Below, in pieces: positions 8,372 to 17,800 of a DNA stretch of 47,399 bases. The notes under the pieces were generated by a model. That model did not search any database, was not told the origin of the DNA, and was given only the letters and a program-made list of their open reading frames with translations. Source of the DNA: Sphingobacteriia bacterium (lineage in GTDB: Bacteria > Bacteroidota > Bacteroidia > J057 > RFSG01); NCBI GenBank assembly GCA_009924095.1, contig RFSG01000009.1:1-47399 (forward strand). The letters run 5' to 3'. Position 1 is the stretch's first letter. The number at the start of each line of letters is the position of its first letter. Both the position numbers and the translations under genes were made by a program.

Positions 8372-10363
8372 ATGATTTATCCCATCGCTAATTATTTAAC
8401 TTCAAATCTAACCCTAAGAAAGGTTGCCTTTTTATTCTTTTGCATAATAGGGATTTTAAGTACCTCAACCCTAAGTGCACAAAAGCCAAAAGACTTTGGA
8501 ATTAAATCTAAAAAAGCTTTAACCTATTACTTAGCAGGCAAACAGCAACTCGAATATAGAGATATGGTTAAAGCCATGGAATATTTTCAACAAGCTGTTC
8601 AATTAGAACCCACTTTTAAGCAGGCGCATTTTTTATTGGTGCATACCGCAGACACACGAAATAAAATTTCCGAAGTAAAAAACAGTTTAGAATTTTTAGC
8701 AAATCTCCCCGATCCTGAAATGGCTAAATCAAAATTGATTTATGCTTTATTTTTAATGAACGAAACCAAATATGTAGAAGCAGAAAAATATTTTAAAGCT
8801 TATTTATCTACGGAACCTAAAGAAGGTCAAGATAAAAAAAGAGCGGAGGTGAATTTACGAAAATGTAAATATGCGGCAGTTGCAATTAAACAACCGATTT
8901 CTTTTATTCCTAAAAATTTAGGAACCGGAATTAATGGGCCTACTGATGAATATATGCCCAATTTAACGGCAGATGGAAAAACATTATTTTTTACCAGTCG
9001 GCGTCCAGGTAATATCGGTGGGATGGATCCCAGAACACATGATTTTGATGAAGACTTTTATGCGTCTAAAGGTAAACCTGATGGAAGCTGGGACGCTCCG
9101 GTTAATGTAGGAAGCCCTTTGAATACTGCCGGAAATGAAGGCGCTTCTTGTTTTACGCAAGATGGTAAAGAAGTTTACTTTATTGGCTGTAACCGTAAAG
9201 ATGGATTTGGAGAATGTGATATTTATGTAAGTGAATTTAATGGTAATGGATGGAATGCTCCCCGAAATTTAGGCAATACCGTAAATACTGCTGGTTATGA
9301 AACCCATCCTTGGATTTCTGGAGATGGAAAAACTTTGTACTTCGTTTCTACCCGCCCCGGAGGATTTGGAGGAACTGATATTTGGTATAGCCAAAAAGAA
9401 CAAGGAGAATGGGCAACGCCGGTTAATCTGGGGGCTGGGTTAAACTCTCCCGGAAATGAATACAACCCCTTTCTGCATGCCAGTGACCAAGCTTTATACT
9501 TTTCCTCTGATTGGTGGGATGGATTTGGAGATTTTGATTTATTTATGACGCTGAGAACTGAGAACTCCTGGGGCAAAATTACAAACCTGGGTTACCCCTT
9601 GAATACTCCTTCCATTGAACGATTTTTATTCATTACCTCAGATGGTAAAACGGGATATATGAGTTCTGATCGAATAGAAAATGGATGGGGCCGAAATGAT
9701 TTATTTAGATTTGATATTCCAGCCTCCATACGCCCGCCTGCAGCAACGTGGGTTTCTGGTAAAATTGTGGAAGAAATAAATCAATCCCCCGTAAAAGCAA
9801 AAATCACCTTAATAGACTTAGGTTCCGGAGATACGGTACGTCAAGTAAATAGTGACCCCATCAAAGGGGAATTCTTACTTTCTCTTCCTTTCGAAAAAGA
9901 ATATGCCGTTTATATTGAAGAACCTGGATATTTATTTGCCAGCCGTAATTTTTCTTTAATTGGAGCATCTACAGAAAAACCCTTCGAATTAAATATATCT
10001 CTCCAACCCATACAAGAAGGTTCCTCAATAGTTTTAAGAAATGTTTTTTTTGAAACAAATCAATTTGCCCTTTTACCTACGTCGCATTCTGAACTCAATA
10101 AATTAATTTTATTACTTCAAAAAAATACGAGTCTTGTAGTTGAAATCGCTGGGCATACCGATAATCAAGGAGGAGAAGCTTATAATCTAACCTTAAGTCA
10201 AAATCGTTCTAATTCGGTAAAACAATATTTAGTATCTGCAGGAATTCCGGAAAAACGAATTGTTGCCCGTGGTTATGGAGAAACAAAACCAATCGCAGAT
10301 AATACTACTGAAGAAGGACGTGCCCTAAATAGACGTACTGAATTTATTATTTTAAAAAGGTAA
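8372..10363 (+). CDS. PorE-like TPR/PD40/CRD/OmpA envelope protein
   Basis: About 663 residues from ATG 8372; the in-frame TTG at 8348 lies inside queE and is unlikely. A signal peptide (hydrophobic core LFFCIIGILSTSTLSAQ) is followed by TPR-like helices (about 30-160), a six-bladed PD40/WD40-like propeller (about 180-425, repeated DGKTLYF and GGFGGTDIW motifs), a carboxypeptidase-regulatory-like domain (about 445-530), and a C-terminal OmpA peptidoglycan-binding domain (GHTDNQGGEAYN, LSQNRSNSVKQYL, NRRTEFIIL). This order matches PorE, a periplasmic component of the type IX secretion system. Several Bacteroidota paralogs share the architecture, so T9SS membership is probable, not proven; a T9SS substrate is encoded at 23788. 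It starts just after queE. Confidence 0.85.
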   Translation: MIYPIANYLTSNLTLRKVAFLFFCIIGILSTSTLSAQKPKDFGIKSKKALTYYLAGKQQLEYRDMVKAMEYFQQAVQLEPTFKQAHFLLVHTADTRNKISEVKNSLEFLANLPDPEMAKSKLIYALFLMNETKYVEAEKYFKAYLSTEPKEGQDKKRAEVNLRKCKYAAVAIKQPISFIPKNLGTGINGPTDEYMPNLTADGKTLFFTSRRPGNIGGMDPRTHDFDEDFYASKGKPDGSWDAPVNVGSPLNTAGNEGASCFTQDGKEVYFIGCNRKDGFGECDIYVSEFNGNGWNAPRNLGNTVNTAGYETHPWISGDGKTLYFVSTRPGGFGGTDIWYSQKEQGEWATPVNLGAGLNSPGNEYNPFLHASDQALYFSSDWWDGFGDFDLFMTLRTENSWGKITNLGYPLNTPSIERFLFITSDGKTGYMSSDRIENGWGRNDLFRFDIPASIRPPAATWVSGKIVEEINQSPVKAKITLIDLGSGDTVRQVNSDPIKGEFLLSLPFEKEYAVYIEEPGYLFASRNFSLIGASTEKPFELNISLQPIQEGSSIVLRNVFFETNQFALLPTSHSELNKLILLLQKNTSLVVEIAGHTDNQGGEAYNLTLSQNRSNSVKQYLVSAGIPEKRIVARGYGETKPIADNTTEEGRALNRRTEFIILKR

Positions 10364-10440
10364 ACCTGCTATTTATGATTAAATATCCATTTCAATTTAT
10401 TACTCAATTAATATTTATTTATTTTTAAAATAATTATCGC

Positions 10441-10980
10441 ATGGAAATTCATCCAGCATTACAGCACTTTATTCAAACCTGGGGAGAAATGTCTTCATCG
10501 TGGGGAATTTCCCGAACGATGTCGCAGATTTATGCCTTATTATTTATCCGCATAAATCCATTAGATACCGATACCATCATGGAATCATTGGATATTAGCA
10601 GAGGTAATGCAAACATGAACCTTCGAGCATTATTAGATTGGGGATTGGTAAAAAAGGTTACCATGCCTTCGAGCCGAAAAGAATATTTTACCGCCGTAAA
10701 AGATGTGGGCTTATTAACCTCCTTAATTTTAGTGGAACGGCAAAAAAGGGAACTCATTCCAGTTACCAATGCGTTAAATACAATAGTAAAAGAAATTGAA
10801 GAAAGTGAATTAATCCCAGGCACTGTTCTTTCAGAAGAAGAATTGACTTTTCGGGAAAACATAAAACAATTAATAGATTTCTTATTTTTATTTAATGATT
10901 TCACCTCTCGAATGCTGCCTTATTTAAAAGAAAAAAACATCCGTAGGGTGGACAAGATTTTACAAATTCTCGAAAGTTAA
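10441..10980 (+). CDS. GbsR/MarR-type transcriptional regulator
   Basis: A 179-residue DNA-binding protein. The N-terminal winged helix (about 10-95) carries RTMSQIYALLFI, DTIMESLDISRGNANMNLRALLDWGLV and SSRKEYFTA, typical of the GbsR branch of MarR-like proteins. The rest is helical and probably dimerises. Known GbsR proteins repress glycine-betaine synthesis genes; here the effector is unknown. It opens a compact plus-strand unit (next gene 14 bp away) with a COQ7-like protein, an acetyltransferase and a flavoenzyme, and may autoregulate that unit. Confidence 0.88.
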   Translation: MEIHPALQHFIQTWGEMSSSWGISRTMSQIYALLFIRINPLDTDTIMESLDISRGNANMNLRALLDWGLVKKVTMPSSRKEYFTAVKDVGLLTSLILVERQKRELIPVTNALNTIVKEIEESELIPGTVLSEEELTFRENIKQLIDFLFLFNDFTSRMLPYLKEKNIRRVDKILQILES

Positions 10981-10994
10981 TTTCAACTGAACGC

Positions 10995-11471
10995 ATGAGC
11001 AAAGACATTCAACGGAACGTGATTTTTATGCTAAGAGATTTACATGCTCGAGAATCTATGCGTTTAGGTTGGTATCGACAATGGAGAATTGCCGATGCTA
11101 CGCTTCAGCATTTGCGGGAACGCAAAGCAAATCATCAAGCCTTTCTACATCAATTACTCAGACATCGAGATCAAACCCCAGCTTGGTACGCACGTCTGTT
11201 TTATTATTTTGGTCACCTGTCCGGTTTTGTTACGGCTGTGTTACCCGATTCTTGGGTATTATGGATCGAAAAAACATTAGAATTTTGGATATTAGAGAGA
11301 TACCGCAAATACTTACATAGATTAACCTTAGATCAGGACATTCGAACCATGGTCGAAGCAGTTCAATTACATAAACTAAAACATAATGAACCCGGAAGAG
11401 ATATACTTTTAATGATTCAAAAAATCATTCGGGATTCTGAAGAATTTCAAACCCTCGCCTCGCGTTCATGA
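10995..11471 (+). CDS. COQ7-like ferritin-fold protein with altered metal site
   Basis: A 158-residue, Arg/His-rich, probably four-helix protein. It can be aligned by eye with COQ7 di-iron hydroxylases: HARE (E20) with the first-helix HAGE motif, RERKANHQAF (K44, H47) with ExxH, EKTLEFWILERY (E96) with the third-helix glutamate, and HKLKHNEPGRD (K127, H130) with the final ExxH. The distance K44 to E96 is 52 residues, which I recall as the same spacing as in human COQ7. Both ExxH motifs have Lys instead of Glu, so iron binding and hydroxylase activity look doubtful. The middle (WYARLFYYFGHLSGFVTAVLP) is membrane-binding-like. It overlaps the next gene by four bases. The family call is tentative. 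Confidence 0.5.
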   Translation: MSKDIQRNVIFMLRDLHARESMRLGWYRQWRIADATLQHLRERKANHQAFLHQLLRHRDQTPAWYARLFYYFGHLSGFVTAVLPDSWVLWIEKTLEFWILERYRKYLHRLTLDQDIRTMVEAVQLHKLKHNEPGRDILLMIQKIIRDSEEFQTLASRS

Positions 11472-11902
11472 CCCGCCTGTTATCCATAGAGGAAGTTCTT
11501 CCGTTACGGGCATTAGTTCTAAGAGATGGCAAACTGAAACCTGAAGAATGTTATAACGAAGGTGATGACCACCCCGAAACTTTTCATACCGGATACTTAC
11601 ATCCTCAGGGAGTAATCGGAATTGCAACTTTTATGATAGAAGATTATCCCTCCATATCTGGAGTTGGATTCAGACTCAGGGGAATGGCAGTTCATCCAGA
11701 ATTTCAAGGTACTGGAATTGGTCGTGCTGTTTTACAATTGGGATATCAAGAACTCTTAACCCGAAACATAGATTACTTATGGTGCAACGCACGTAAGATT
11801 GCATTTCCGTTTTATGAAAAAGAGGGCTTTACCTATTTATCGGAGGAATTTGACATTCCCGGAATTGGCCCCCACAAAGCCATGTATCGAAATCTAAAGT
11901 GA
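11468..11902 (+). CDS. GNAT-family N-acetyltransferase
   Basis: A 144-residue GNAT enzyme that transfers acetyl from acetyl-CoA to an unknown amine. The acetyl-CoA loop is MAVHPEFQGTGIGRAVLQLG (Q/R-x-x-G-x-G/A variant QGTGIG), followed by the C-terminal FPFYEKEGF strand typical of the family. Its ATG overlaps the COQ7-like stop and its TGA overlaps the GTG of the flavoenzyme, so it is part of a coupled unit. The substrate cannot be predicted. Confidence 0.9.
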   Translation: MTRLLSIEEVLPLRALVLRDGKLKPEECYNEGDDHPETFHTGYLHPQGVIGIATFMIEDYPSISGVGFRLRGMAVHPEFQGTGIGRAVLQLGYQELLTRNIDYLWCNARKIAFPFYEKEGFTYLSEEFDIPGIGPHKAMYRNLK

Positions 11903-13047
11903 ATTTACATTGGTCATATTGGGAAAAAGAAACATTTTCCGGACCTTGGCAATTTGTAGTGATTGGCGCTGGCATTGTTGGAATGTCAACCGCGCTGGAA
12001 CTAAGAACTAGATTCCCCAATGCTTCTATTGCGATTGTAGAAAGAGGAAGCCTTCCCTCAGGAGCCAGTTCACGTAATGCGGGCTTCGCCTGTTTTGGTA
12101 GCCCGGGTGAATTGGAAGAGGATCTTCAAATCATGCCTATTGAAAAAATTCTGGAATTAGTTTCTTTGCGTTGGCAAGGATTACAAATTCTGGTGAATCG
12201 TTTAGGCGCAGATGTTATTGACTTCCAAGCCTTGGGGGGGCATGAAATTTTTACTCCCGTTGAAGGGGATGTTTACGAGCATCTTTTAAATCGTTTATCC
12301 TTCTGGAACGAACAGTTACTCCCTATTACAGGTTTAAAAGAAACCTACTCCAATGTATCTAATAAAGATAAGTTTGTAGGGATGAAGGGTATTCTGGGGA
12401 TGTTATCCATTCAAGGAGAAGGCCAGATAAATACAGGCAAAATGATTCAGGCATTATGGAATCATTGTTTACAAAACAATATCCGGTTTTTTAATGGACT
12501 TTCTGTGGAACGGATTGAACAAGATTCCCCAAATCACCGGATTTGGATATCTGGAAGTAATTCAATTATTGCCGAAACGGTCATTGTTTGCACCAATGGA
12601 TTTGCCCGACAATTATTTCCTGAATTACCCGTAAACCCTGCTAGGGCTCAGGTTTGGGTTACCGAGGAAATACCGCAATTACAAATTCAAGGGACCTATC
12701 ACTATCAATCTGGATATTATTATTTTAGAAATATCGGCAACCGAATATTAGTCGGTGGAGGAAGAAATTTAGATTTATCGGGAGAGGAAACTTGGGAAGA
12801 AGGAAGTAGTGAAATAATTCAGAATGGAATTAAAGCTTTACTGGAAAACACCATTTTACCTGGGTATTCCACACCTCCAGCCTACCAATGGAGTGGAACG
12901 ATGGGCGTCGGAAAAGACAAATTCCCGTTGATACAAAAACACGCTGAAAGAATTTGGATTGCGGTAAGAATGGGGGGTATGGGCGTAGCTTTAGGAAGTG
13001 CAGTGGGTAGAGAAATTGCCCTAAAAATCGAAGCCGAAATAGGTTAA
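11899..13047 (+). CDS. FAD-dependent oxidoreductase, DAO family
   Basis: A 382-residue flavoprotein of the D-amino-acid oxidase/glycine oxidase superfamily. The N-terminal Rossmann motif VVIGAGIVGMSTALEL binds FAD, followed by E in VERGSLPSGASSRNAGFACFGS; the C-terminal FAD contact is MGVGKDKFPLIQ with RMGGMGVALGSAVG. Start: a GTG whose TG is shared with the acetyltransferase stop (GTGA), leaving room for the usual N-terminal strand; no suitable ATG is present. The substrate is unknown; amine or amino-acid oxidation is the family norm. It is last in the GbsR-type unit. Confidence 0.9.
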   Translation: MNLHWSYWEKETFSGPWQFVVIGAGIVGMSTALELRTRFPNASIAIVERGSLPSGASSRNAGFACFGSPGELEEDLQIMPIEKILELVSLRWQGLQILVNRLGADVIDFQALGGHEIFTPVEGDVYEHLLNRLSFWNEQLLPITGLKETYSNVSNKDKFVGMKGILGMLSIQGEGQINTGKMIQALWNHCLQNNIRFFNGLSVERIEQDSPNHRIWISGSNSIIAETVIVCTNGFARQLFPELPVNPARAQVWVTEEIPQLQIQGTYHYQSGYYYFRNIGNRILVGGGRNLDLSGEETWEEGSSEIIQNGIKALLENTILPGYSTPPAYQWSGTMGVGKDKFPLIQKHAERIWIAVRMGGMGVALGSAVGREIALKIEAEIG

Positions 13048-13062
13048 ATTTATTAACTTATC

Positions 13063-13101
13063 ATATTATATCTTTTAATATAATATATCATATACTGTAT
13101 A
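13063..13101. promoter_or_regulatory. AT-rich inverted repeats before lpxD
   Basis: ATATTATAT-CTTTTA-ATATAATAT forms a perfect nine-bp AT-only hairpin at 13063-13086, and TATACTGTATA at 13091-13101 is a perfect 5+1+5 palindrome. They lie between the flavoenzyme stop and lpxD. No T-run follows the hairpin, so an operator or RNA-stability element is as likely as a terminator. Confidence 0.45.
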
Positions 13102-13184
13102 GGTTGGTTGGTTCCTGGTAACTAATCGTATTTTTTAGGGGAGATTATTTACTAATCCCTATATTTACTTATCCATTTTAAAGC

Positions 13185-14183
13185 ATGAAAATAACCCCAC
13201 CCATTAGTGTAGCTGCCGCTGCTCAACTTATAGGCTCCGCCTGGAAAGGCAACTCAGATCAATTAATTCATGGATTTAATGAAATCCACATGGTAGTTCC
13301 AGGCGATCTTACTTTTGTGGATGTTGCCAAATATTATAAAAAAGCCCTCAATAGTCCCGCTACCATTATCCTGATTAATCAATCGGTGGATATCCCGGAA
13401 GGAAAAAGTATCCTCATTAGCGACGATCCTTTTCGGGATTATAATCGCTTAACGGAACACTTTCAACCCCGCCTTCCTTTGAATCAATGGGCGGAACCCC
13501 AACTAGACCCTTCGGTTAAAGTGGGTAAAAATGTTGTTTTTGGAGAAGGAGTATCCATTGGAAAAAATGTAGAAATCGGCCACAATGTGGTGATTGGTGC
13601 GCATGTTCACATTGGAGACGACACGCTGATTTATCCGAACGTAACGATTTACAATTATACTCAAATTGGAAAACGGGTTTGTATTCAAGCCGGAACTGTC
13701 ATTGGAGGGGAAGCATTTTATTATAAGAGTCGCCCGGAAGGGAGAGACAAACTCCTCAGCAAAGGCAGAGTGGTTATTGAAGACCGGGTAGAAATAGGTG
13801 CAAACTGCACCATTGATAGAGGAGTTTCAGGAGACACGGTAATTGGAGAAGGAAGTATTTTAGATAACCTCATTCAAATTGGCCATGATACTGTCATTGG
13901 AAAAAATTGTTTATTCGCTTCTCAAGTGGGAATTGCCGGTGTGGTAACGATAGAAGAAAATGTAATTCTATGGGGACAAGTAGGGGTAAATAAAGACCTA
14001 ACCATTGGAAAAGGCGCTATTCTACTGGGTAAATCCGGGGTAATGTCCTCCCTAGAAGGAGGTAAAACTTATTTCGGATTTGTAGCAGGTGATCATCGCC
14101 AGTCCTTAAAAGAATTTGCCTTAATGCGCAAACTACCCGAAATCATCGCACGCCTCGACACCAAGGATGCGGCAAAACCATGA
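13185..14183 (+). CDS. lpxD: UDP-3-O-acylglucosamine N-acyltransferase (LpxD)
   Basis: A 332-residue left-handed beta-helix acyltransferase that adds the second 3-hydroxyacyl chain in lipid A synthesis. The N-terminal uridine-binding domain (GDLTFVDVAKYYKKAL) is followed by many hexapeptide repeats (VGKNVVFGEGVSIGKNVEIG) and the catalytic His segment DNLIQIGHDTVIGKNC. The C-terminus is helical (RQSLKEFALMRKLPEI). The length is close to the usual 340. LpxD genes clustered with lpxA/lpxC-fabZ are common, but here it heads a unit with a DUF502 gene whose start overlaps its stop. Confidence 0.96.
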   Translation: MKITPPISVAAAAQLIGSAWKGNSDQLIHGFNEIHMVVPGDLTFVDVAKYYKKALNSPATIILINQSVDIPEGKSILISDDPFRDYNRLTEHFQPRLPLNQWAEPQLDPSVKVGKNVVFGEGVSIGKNVEIGHNVVIGAHVHIGDDTLIYPNVTIYNYTQIGKRVCIQAGTVIGGEAFYYKSRPEGRDKLLSKGRVVIEDRVEIGANCTIDRGVSGDTVIGEGSILDNLIQIGHDTVIGKNCLFASQVGIAGVVTIEENVILWGQVGVNKDLTIGKGAILLGKSGVMSSLEGGKTYFGFVAGDHRQSLKEFALMRKLPEIIARLDTKDAAKP

Positions 14184-14833
14184 AATTGGATCATCCCTTT
14201 TCTCAATTCCAAAAACAAAAAGAAGGCTTTCGTCTGTTTTCTTTAAAGACGGTAAATCTTTTAGTCTCTTACTTTTTTCAAGGACTATTGTTGGTGGTTC
14301 CAATTACCTTAAGTATTTGGGTTCTCTATCAAGCCTTTATTTATTTAGATAATTTATTACCCTTTAATTTAGGGATTGGAACAGGCTTCTTATTCCTAAT
14401 TGCAGGTACCACTTTATTAGGGTTTATTGGTTCTTTTTTAATCACCCGCCCTTTTATCAATTTGCTGGAAAAGTTAATCGCAAACGTACCGGTTCTAAAA
14501 TTTCTGTATAGTACGATTCGTGAGTTTATGGAAGCTTTTGTGGGGGAAAAGAAAAAATTCACCGAAGCTGTGCGTGTTCAAATGGACGAAAGTGGTGAAA
14601 TTGAAAGAATCGGATTTATTACTGCAAAAGATTTGGCTGGACTAGGAATACCTAATAAAGTCGCGGTTTATCTTCCATTTTCATATCAATTTGCAGGAGA
14701 ATTATATTTGGTATCCTCCAATAGAATTTTCCCTATTCAACAACCTGGTGCGGAAGTAATGAAGTTTGTAGTTTCCGGAGGGGTTACCGAACTGCCCGAA
14801 ACACATATTCCTGAAGAGATGGACAATTTTTAA
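14180..14833 (+). CDS. DUF502 family membrane protein
   Basis: A 217-residue integral membrane protein. Two hydrophobic segments (about 33-55, LVSYFFQGLLLVVPITLSIW, and 70-92, TGFLFLIAGTTLLGFIGSFL) precede a cytoplasmic or periplasmic beta-rich domain with the DUF502 hallmarks NVPVLKFLYSTIREFMEAF, FITAKDL and KVAVYLPFSYQFAGELYLV. Function unknown. The ATG overlaps the lpxD stop by four bases; the M1-barrel gene starts 7 bp downstream. Confidence 0.9.
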   Translation: MKLDHPFSQFQKQKEGFRLFSLKTVNLLVSYFFQGLLLVVPITLSIWVLYQAFIYLDNLLPFNLGIGTGFLFLIAGTTLLGFIGSFLITRPFINLLEKLIANVPVLKFLYSTIREFMEAFVGEKKKFTEAVRVQMDESGEIERIGFITAKDLAGLGIPNKVAVYLPFSYQFAGELYLVSSNRIFPIQQPGAEVMKFVVSGGVTELPETHIPEEMDNF

Positions 14834-14840
14834 TTTTTCT

Positions 14841-17800
14841 ATGCGATTCCTAATTTCCTATTCTTTGATTCTGTTGAACGTAATAATGCTCGGTGCCCAA
14901 CCGATTTATACTTTACTTCCGGAGTCATTACCTAATTCTAACAAACCTGCTTATTGGAAAAATCATCTCCCCTACCCTGGTTATTGGCAACAAGAAGTTG
15001 ACTACACGATTAAAGCGATATTAATCGACTCCACCAATGAAATTCAGGGAGATATGATTTTAAAGTATGCTAATAATTCACCCGATACTTTGAAAAAAGT
15101 TTATTTTCATCTCTATCAAAATGCATTTCAACCAGGAAGTTATTATGATCAATTAAAAAAAGACTATCGGGAAAAAACAGCTTATGGTCCAAATGAATCT
15201 GAAGGCAAAGGAACCTTGATTTATGAAATACAAGCAGGCAATCAAACCTTATCTTTTAAGATTGACAATACAATTGCGGAAGTACCCTTGAATGCACCAT
15301 TAGCTCCAGGACAAACGATAGAATTAAACCTAAAATTTAGTTCCTGGTTTGATGGAGGCGGGAAAGAAAGAAGAAGGATGAAAGTTTTTCCCGTGGAAGC
15401 TATTCATCAAGAAAAAATCATCTCCTTAAAACACTTTGATGGCGTTCATTGGTATCCTAGAATTGCAGTATATGACCGCAGAAACGGATGGGATACCTAT
15501 CAACATCTTGGCAAAGAATTTTACGGAGATTTCGGAACCTATCGGGTGAGCTTAACCTTGCCCTCGGAATATATCCTGGAAGCAACCGGAAAGCTATTAA
15601 ATGAAAGCATCGTTTTACCAGATTCCCGAAAAGCTGAATTAGAGATTACCCAGTTTAAGGATAAGCCTATTGGTGAACTTGCCAACTATCTATCCCCTGC
15701 TAATCCTGAACCTCTGACCTGGGAATTTTTAGCCGAAAATGTACACGACTTTGCCTTTACCGCGGACCCCACCTATCGCCGGGGAGAGACAGTGGTGAAT
15801 GGAATTCGCTGTATTAGTTTGGCACAAGAACAAAATGCCGGGGGCTGGCAAGATGCCTCCAAAATTGCGGCTAAGTGTATTGATTTGTACAGTCAACATA
15901 TTGGCCAATATCAATATCCTAAAATGGTCGTTGCCGATGCGCAAGATGGGATGGAATATCCGATGTTGACTTTAGATGGAGGCCATTCTCCAGGATATAC
16001 TGGTTTACTAGCCCATGAAATCGGGCATAACTGGTTTTTTGGTATGATCGGCACCCACGAAACCTACAGAGCCTGGATGGATGAAGGATTTACCCAATAC
16101 CTAACCATGTGGGCAATGGACACCCTTCGTCATTGGAAAGGCATTGGCATATCCAATGACCGAAAACAACAAGGGTATATGAAGTTTATGATAGAGGCAA
16201 ATAAAGGATATGCTGGTAGTTTAAACACGCTGGCAGATGCCTATTATGCTGAAACCGGACATCCGGGAATGTATAGCATGGCATACCATAAAACCGCCGT
16301 AATGTTATACAATCTTGAAATGATTCTGGGGAAAGAAACCTTTGCCAAGGCGCTGCAATTTTATTTTAATCGTTGGCTGTTTTGTCATCCCTATCCTGAA
16401 GATTTTAGATTGGCCATTACAGATTACACCCATCAAGATTTGACTGTCTTTTTTGATCAATGGTTAGAAAAGGATTTATATCTGGACTATGGAATACAAT
16501 CCGTAAAACATCACAAAGGAAAATTAACCGTACAATTTATTCGCAAAGGAACCCAGATTCAAGGATTTGATTTCAGAATTACCCAAAAGGGAGGAGGGTA
16601 TCAAGATTACCATCTCCCTGATACCAAAACATGTAAAACCGAAACGGGTGTCACCTGCTTGTCGCCTTGGTATCAATTAGGAGCCTTGGGAAAAACCCAT
16701 TCCATAACGCTGGAAATGCCAAACAAACCTATCAAGATTGAAATAGATCCGTCCAGACGATTTGGAGATATTAATTTGTTAAACAACCGAAGGGGTGGTG
16801 CACTGCCAATCAAAGCAAAGGGTCATTGGATTCAACCCCTGAAACAAGGAATGGATTGGGAAAATTATCTTCTGACCATTCGACCTAATATTTGGTGGAA
16901 TGCCTATTCAGGTTTACAAACCGGGCTACAAGTGAAAGGTAATTATCTTAATCATCATCGAATAACCCTTGCTGGCTGGTATGCACAAGGCACCCCAACG
17001 GTTCCTGATCGCACTAGCGCTTTGCAGATTTATAAAAATGACTGGCATCGTTTCTCCTATTTTACAGAATGGGAAACCCCTATTCCAGCTTTGGGAAGAG
17101 GAGTTGAGATTTCAATTCAAAGTGGTTTTCGAGATGGGGCTTGGAGGAATGCAGCAGGAATCAGTAAAACCTGGGCCAAGGGGAATAGTCAGAACCTTAA
17201 CCAGTCCAGCCTCTATTGTGGATGGGTGTATTTATGGAGACCACCATCAGCTTGGCAATCCTATTTATTGACGCCTAATTCTTGGGGAATTAACCAGCCG
17301 AATGCATACCTAAAATTAGGGCTCAAAAAACAATACCGAGTATTCGGTGGATATGGACGATGGAATTTACAACTTCGAAACGCTGCTCCGGGTAGTGATA
17401 GCGATTACCGAAATATTCGATTTGAATCCATTTATGAGATTGATGGACTTCAAGAAAAAATCAAGTTGAGGTATCGAGGATATTTTCAATTGGGAGAAGG
17501 CAATACCCCGTTAGAATCTCAAACCTATTTGGCCGGCGGAAATCCGGAAGAAATGTATGGGAATGATTTCTATCGAGCCAGAGGATTTTTTGCAGATCCT
17601 TGGCTAAACAATTATCAGGGAACCTCCCCGAATAATGTACATTTTGGAGGAGGATATAATCTGAGAGGATACACCGGATATCAAGCTGAATTTGGTGATG
17701 GAAGTGCTGCCTGGTATGGGAATAGTGGTGTTTCGTTTAATCTGGAATTGGAGTTTGGAAAATTAATTCCGTTGCATTTGAATATTTTAAAAGATCATGT

